A stretch of 64,000 nucleotides of DNA, from positions 1 to 64,000 of the forward strand of contig JAPEKQ010000001.1 of the NCBI GenBank assembly GCA_029990205.1. Reading direction: 5' to 3'. Of this stretch, positions 61,028 through 64,000 are shown piece by piece. The stretch's first letter is position 1. The number at the start of each line of letters is the position of its first letter. This DNA comes from a bacterium (lineage in GTDB: Bacteria; Joyebacterota; Joyebacteria; Joyebacterales; Joyebacteraceae). Below the pieces are notes generated by a model, which was not told the DNA's origin, searched no databases, and was given only the letters and a program-made list of their open reading frames with translations. A program made the translations under genes and the position numbers.

Positions 61028-62466
61028 GAGGAAACCCGGGGCCGCCGGCGAATGCCCACGACGCGTACCTCCGACATCTCCTCGACCGCGTACTTCGGGC
61101 CTTCCCGCCCCAGGCCGCTGTCCTTCTCACCGCCGTAGGGCATCAGATCGACCCGGTATGTAGGAACGTCGTTGACCATCACCCCGCCGCACCGGATCTC
61201 GTGGGCCGCGCGGAGCGCGACCTCCAGGTCCTCCGTGTAGATGCCCGCCTGGAGCCCGTACCGCGACTCGTTCGTGAGCGCGATCGCCTCGTCAAGCGTT
61301 GCGTACGACCGGACCGCCACCACCGGCGCGAACGCCTCGTCCCGCCAGAGCCTGGCATCGGTCGGGACCCCGGTGAGCACCGTCGGCGTCACGAGTGTCC
61401 CCGCCGCCGAATCCGCCCGCGACCCGCCCGTCCTGACCACGGCGCCCGCCGCGACCGCCTCAGCGATCCACGACCCGGCACGCTCGGCCTCTGACTTCTC
61501 GATCATCGGACCGATGTCGGTCCGCTCGTCCTTCGGGTCACCCACGACCAGCCCCTTCGCCACAGCCGTCGCGCGTTCGACGAACTGCTCGAAGACCGAT
61601 TCGTGGACGAGCACACGCTGCACCGAGATACAGACCTGCCCCGCCAGCGCGAACGCGCCCCGCATCGAGCGCTCGGCGGCGGTCTCGAGGTCGCCGTCGG
61701 CCTCCACGATCACAGCGGAGTTCGACCCGAGCTCCATCGCGCATCGCTTGAGCCCGGCGTTCGCCATGATGCCCCGGCCGACGTCCGCGCTCCCAGTGAA
61801 GGTCACGACACGAGGTCTCGGATCCGTCACCAGCGCGTTCCCCACCGTTCCGCCCGGACCGGTCACGACCGAGAGGGCGTCCGGCGGAAGACCGCTCTCG
61901 AGGAGGATCTCCCCGAGGACGATGTCGGTCAGCGGCGTGGCGCTCGCGGGCTTGAGGATGACCGCGTTCCCTGCGGCTATCGCCGGCGCGACCTTGTGCG
62001 CGGCGAGATTGAGCGGGAAGTTGAAAGGTGTGATGGCGACCACGATGCCCGCGGGGACACGGAGTGTGAACCCGAAGCGATCGGTCCCGGTCGGCGCGCC
62101 GTCAAAGGGCACGACCTCGCCGGAGAGGCGTCGCGCCTCCTCGGCGGAGAGAACGAACGTCTGGACCGCACGCGCCACTTCGCCGCGGGCCTCGCGGATC
62201 GTCTTGCCCACCTCGAGGGAGAGCAACGCCGCAAGCTCGTCCGCGCGCCGCTCGAGCGCCGCCGCGCTTCTGCCGAGGATGGCCGCCCGTTCGACCCTGG
62301 GCATCGCCTCCATGAGCGCGGCGCCCCGCACCGCGGCATCGAGAGCGTCCGCAACGTCCTCGTCCCGCGCGTGCGGCACGGCATCGATGACCGAGCCGTC
62401 GTACGGAGCGAAGACCTCGATGTCGCGGTCCGTACTCCGTGGCTCGCCGCCGATGAGCATCCTCAC
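61024..62466 (-). CDS. Aldehyde dehydrogenase family protein
   Basis: 480 residues. NAD(P) aldehyde dehydrogenase with catalytic Cys in GQVCISVQRVLVH, Glu in MELGSNSAVIVE, ITPFNFPLNLAAHKVAPAIAAGNAVILKPA for cofactor binding, and Asn169-like residue in PFNFP. Style is near lactaldehyde / non-phosphorylating glyceraldehyde 3-phosphate dehydrogenases; substrate uncertain. It starts one base after the end of the ClpB-like gene, so they are probably co-transcribed. Confidence 0.9.
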   Translation of the reverse strand: MRMLIGGEPRSTDRDIEVFAPYDGSVIDAVPHARDEDVADALDAAVRGAALMEAMPRVERAAILGRSAAALERRADELAALLSLEVGKTIREARGEVARAVQTFVLSAEEARRLSGEVVPFDGAPTGTDRFGFTLRVPAGIVVAITPFNFPLNLAAHKVAPAIAAGNAVILKPASATPLTDIVLGEILLESGLPPDALSVVTGPGGTVGNALVTDPRPRVVTFTGSADVGRGIMANAGLKRCAMELGSNSAVIVEADGDLETAAERSMRGAFALAGQVCISVQRVLVHESVFEQFVERATAVAKGLVVGDPKDERTDIGPMIEKSEAERAGSWIAEAVAAGAVVRTGGSRADSAAGTLVTPTVLTGVPTDARLWRDEAFAPVVAVRSYATLDEAIALTNESRYGLQAGIYTEDLEVALRAAHEIRCGGVMVNDVPTYRVDLMPYGGEKDSGLGREGPKYAVEEMSEVRVVGIRRRPRVSS

Positions 62467-62467
62467 C

Positions 62468-64000
62468 CTACGCCCCTCCGTTCGCGGGGCCGTCGCTCAC
62501 CTCGATGTCGCCTTCGACCACGTGCACCCTGACGGTGCCGGCCTCGGGGTTCGCCAGGAGGAACCGCGCGATCGGCTTGAGGACCAGCCCCTCGACCGTG
62601 CGACCCAGATGGCGCGCGCCGTACTCGCGGCTCGCGCCCTTCTCCGCGATCTTCGCGACCGCCTCGTCGGTGACATCGAGCGCCACGTCACGCTGCTCGA
62701 GACGCTCCCTGACGTCCTCAAGATGAAGCCGCACGATGTCGTGAAGCGCCGAATCGCTCAGCTGGTCGAACAGCAGCACCTCGTCGATCCCCTCGAGGAA
62801 CTCCGGCGGGAAGAACTTCTCGACCGCGGTGCGGATCCCCCGCAGATATCGCTCCTCGCTGTCCTCCGACGCCTGGCTGAATCCGACCGCCCCGTTCTCA
62901 TCGGCGGGCGGGATCAGATTCTCGGAGTTCGAGGTCATGATGATGACGGTGTCGCCGAACTCCACGGGTCTCCCCTGTCCGTCGACGACGTACCCTTCGC
63001 GAAAGATCTGCATGAGCGCGACGGCCACGTCGCGGTGCGTTCGTTCTATCTGCTCGAACACGATGACCGAATGCGGCCAGCGCTCGACGACGCGTGTCAG
63101 GTCGCCCGTGTGCTCGACGTCACCCACGGACACTCCGAAGAGACGCGCCGCGCCGTCGTCCTCCGAGTAGCGTGTCATGTTGAACTCGAAGAGCCGTGAG
63201 GACCCTCCGTAGAGCTCGTCCGCGAGCGCCCGTGCGAGCTCGCTCTTCCCCACGCCGGGAGGACCGACGAAGAGGAACACGCCGTCCGGGCGCTGGGGGC
63301 GCGCATCGAGGCCGAGCCTCGAGACGCGGATGACGTCAGCGATCTTCCGGATGCATCGCGACTGCCCCTTGATCCGATGTTCCAGCACGTTCTCGAGTTC
63401 GAGGAGCTCGCTGTTGACGGCGCCCTCCAGTTTCTCGGGAGGGATATCGACCCGCTGCGAGAGCGCGCCCGTGATGTCGTGAACCTCGATGGCGCTGCCG
63501 GGGCCGCCTCGGAGAACGGCCTTGCTCGCCGCCTCGTCGAGGAGTTCCATCGCCTTGCCGGGGAGCACGCGTTCCCTGACGAAGTATCCCGACAGGTCGA
63601 CCGCCGCCTCGAGCGCCTCCGTTCCGATGCCGACACCGTGGTATTCGGCCAGACCGAGCGAGGCCCTCTCGAGCAGTTCGATCGTCGCGTCCCGCGAAGG
63701 CTCGGGGACGTCGACCGTCGTCATGGCGCGTTCGAGCCACGGCAGCTTCGCCGTCGCGGCGCGGTAGAGCTCCGGTGTCGTGCTGCCCAGCAGATACAGC
63801 CCGGGCTGGTGAAGGGCCGTCTCGATGGCGTACGACGCATCGAGAAGCGCCTGGCCGCTTCTGGTGACGCCGAGGAAGCTCGTGCAGTTGTCGAGAAAGA
63901 GGATCACATCGTCGCGTGCGGCCGCCTGGCGCATCGCCAGAAAGACGATACGTTCGAAGTCACCCTGCTGTCGAACGCCGGCGAGGACGCGGTGGAACGG
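62468..64000 (-). CDS. ClpB-like AAA+ protein with altered Walker B motifs (partial)
   Basis: At least 510 residues; the frame is open at the right edge, so the N-terminus is missing. Two AAA+ modules in ClpA/B order. Module 1: GDFERIVFLAM...ILFLDNCTSFLG, where the usual Asp-Glu is Asp-Asn (codons 63887-63892), and LERAM instead of the two-arginine finger. Module 2: Walker A GPPGVGKSE, sensor 1 IIMTSN and sensor 2 GARHLGR kept, but Walker B is VFEQIE (63050-63055) and PEFLEGID lacks the usual Arg. ATP binding seems possible; hydrolysis is doubtful. The gene's earlier part and partners are outside the window. Confidence 0.85.
   Translation of the reverse strand, partial: PFHRVLAGVRQQGDFERIVFLAMRQAAARDDVILFLDNCTSFLGVTRSGQALLDASYAIETALHQPGLYLLGSTTPELYRAATAKLPWLERAMTTVDVPEPSRDATIELLERASLGLAEYHGVGIGTEALEAAVDLSGYFVRERVLPGKAMELLDEAASKAVLRGGPGSAIEVHDITGALSQRVDIPPEKLEGAVNSELLELENVLEHRIKGQSRCIRKIADVIRVSRLGLDARPQRPDGVFLFVGPPGVGKSELARALADELYGGSSRLFEFNMTRYSEDDGAARLFGVSVGDVEHTGDLTRVVERWPHSVIVFEQIERTHRDVAVALMQIFREGYVVDGQGRPVEFGDTVIIMTSNSENLIPPADENGAVGFSQASEDSEERYLRGIRTAVEKFFPPEFLEGIDEVLLFDQLSDSALHDIVRLHLEDVRERLEQRDVALDVTDEAVAKIAEKGASREYGARHLGRTVEGLVLKPIARFLLANPEAGTVRVHVVEGDIEVSDGPANGGA

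Noticed and set aside
61241-63199. A 652-codon open frame on the + strand
   Set aside because: Antisense to the aldehyde dehydrogenase and ClpB-like genes; low-complexity Ser/Ala/Arg translation.

Overview
The window is a GC-rich bacterial chromosome segment with very short gaps, many 4-base start/stop overlaps and many GTG starts. A FadL-type outer-membrane protein, an LptE-like lipoprotein, a TonB-C-like protein and secreted proteins with FlgD-like C-termini point to a diderm. The DXP isoprenoid gene dxs, RNase Y/YmdB, GuaB3 and the secreted-protein style suggest a poorly cultivated lineage of the FCB-related candidate phyla (Krumholzibacteriota/Eisenbacteria-like). This placement is inference only. 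No phage, plasmid, insertion-sequence or CRISPR genes are visible.

Region 1 (1-16.7 kb, + strand). A 42-base hairpin repeat array, a methyltransferase and a cupin precede a large nucleotide cluster: pyrB-pyrC-pyrK-pyrD-pyrF-pyrE, guaB3, guaA, purB, purC, purF, purH, purE, purA. Upstream of pyrB lie a clean sigma70 promoter, a PyrR-type RNA binding loop, a short leader peptide whose stop lies inside a terminator hairpin, and then pyrB. This layout resembles the coupled attenuator described for Thermus.

Region 2 (16.8-28.9 kb, + strand). folE2 appears to be leaderless, with a 40-base palindrome over its -35 box. It is followed by an HTH protein, a TonB-C-like protein, a glycosyltransferase-like membrane protein with TPRs and an ABC exporter pair. 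Next come two small redox-linked proteins (DUF1858 and an NrdD C-terminus-like protein). Two tandem paralogous secreted proteins follow, sharing an identical-style C-terminal tail (PVEES-x-WG-x-IKALYR) and matching promoter/terminator architecture. Two TPR-like envelope proteins close the region at a bidirectional terminator.

Region 3 (29.0-43.5 kb, - strand). leuS, a FadL-like porin, a multihaem NapC/NrfH-like cytochrome, nth, holA, lptE-like, a sigma54-activator-like protein with degenerate receiver and GAFTGA motifs, two nucleotide-sugar enzymes, a HAD phosphatase fused to a DGK1/SEC59-like kinase, a small membrane protein and a secreted M28 peptidase.

Region 4 (43.5-64 kb, - strand). One long run of housekeeping genes reads leftwards from a strong promoter at about 61.0 kb: tRNA-Val, infC, rpmI, rplT, pheS, pheT, zapB-like, zapA, rarA, rny, ymdB, folD, xseA, xseB, ispA, dxs, nadK, a CDP-alcohol phosphotransferase, a DUF362 ferredoxin protein and tRNA-Arg, whose 5' end overlaps the DUF362 gene. 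At the right edge are an aldehyde dehydrogenase and a ClpB-like AAA+ protein whose two Walker B motifs are both altered.

Most interesting points: the covarying hairpin repeat family (left edge, 50.5 kb and a decayed copy at 25.1 kb), the Thermus-like pyr leader, the tandem secreted proteins with a shared terminal tail, the natural Walker-B-altered ClpB-like protein, the degenerate NtrC-like regulator, the phosphatase-kinase fusion and leaderless folE2.
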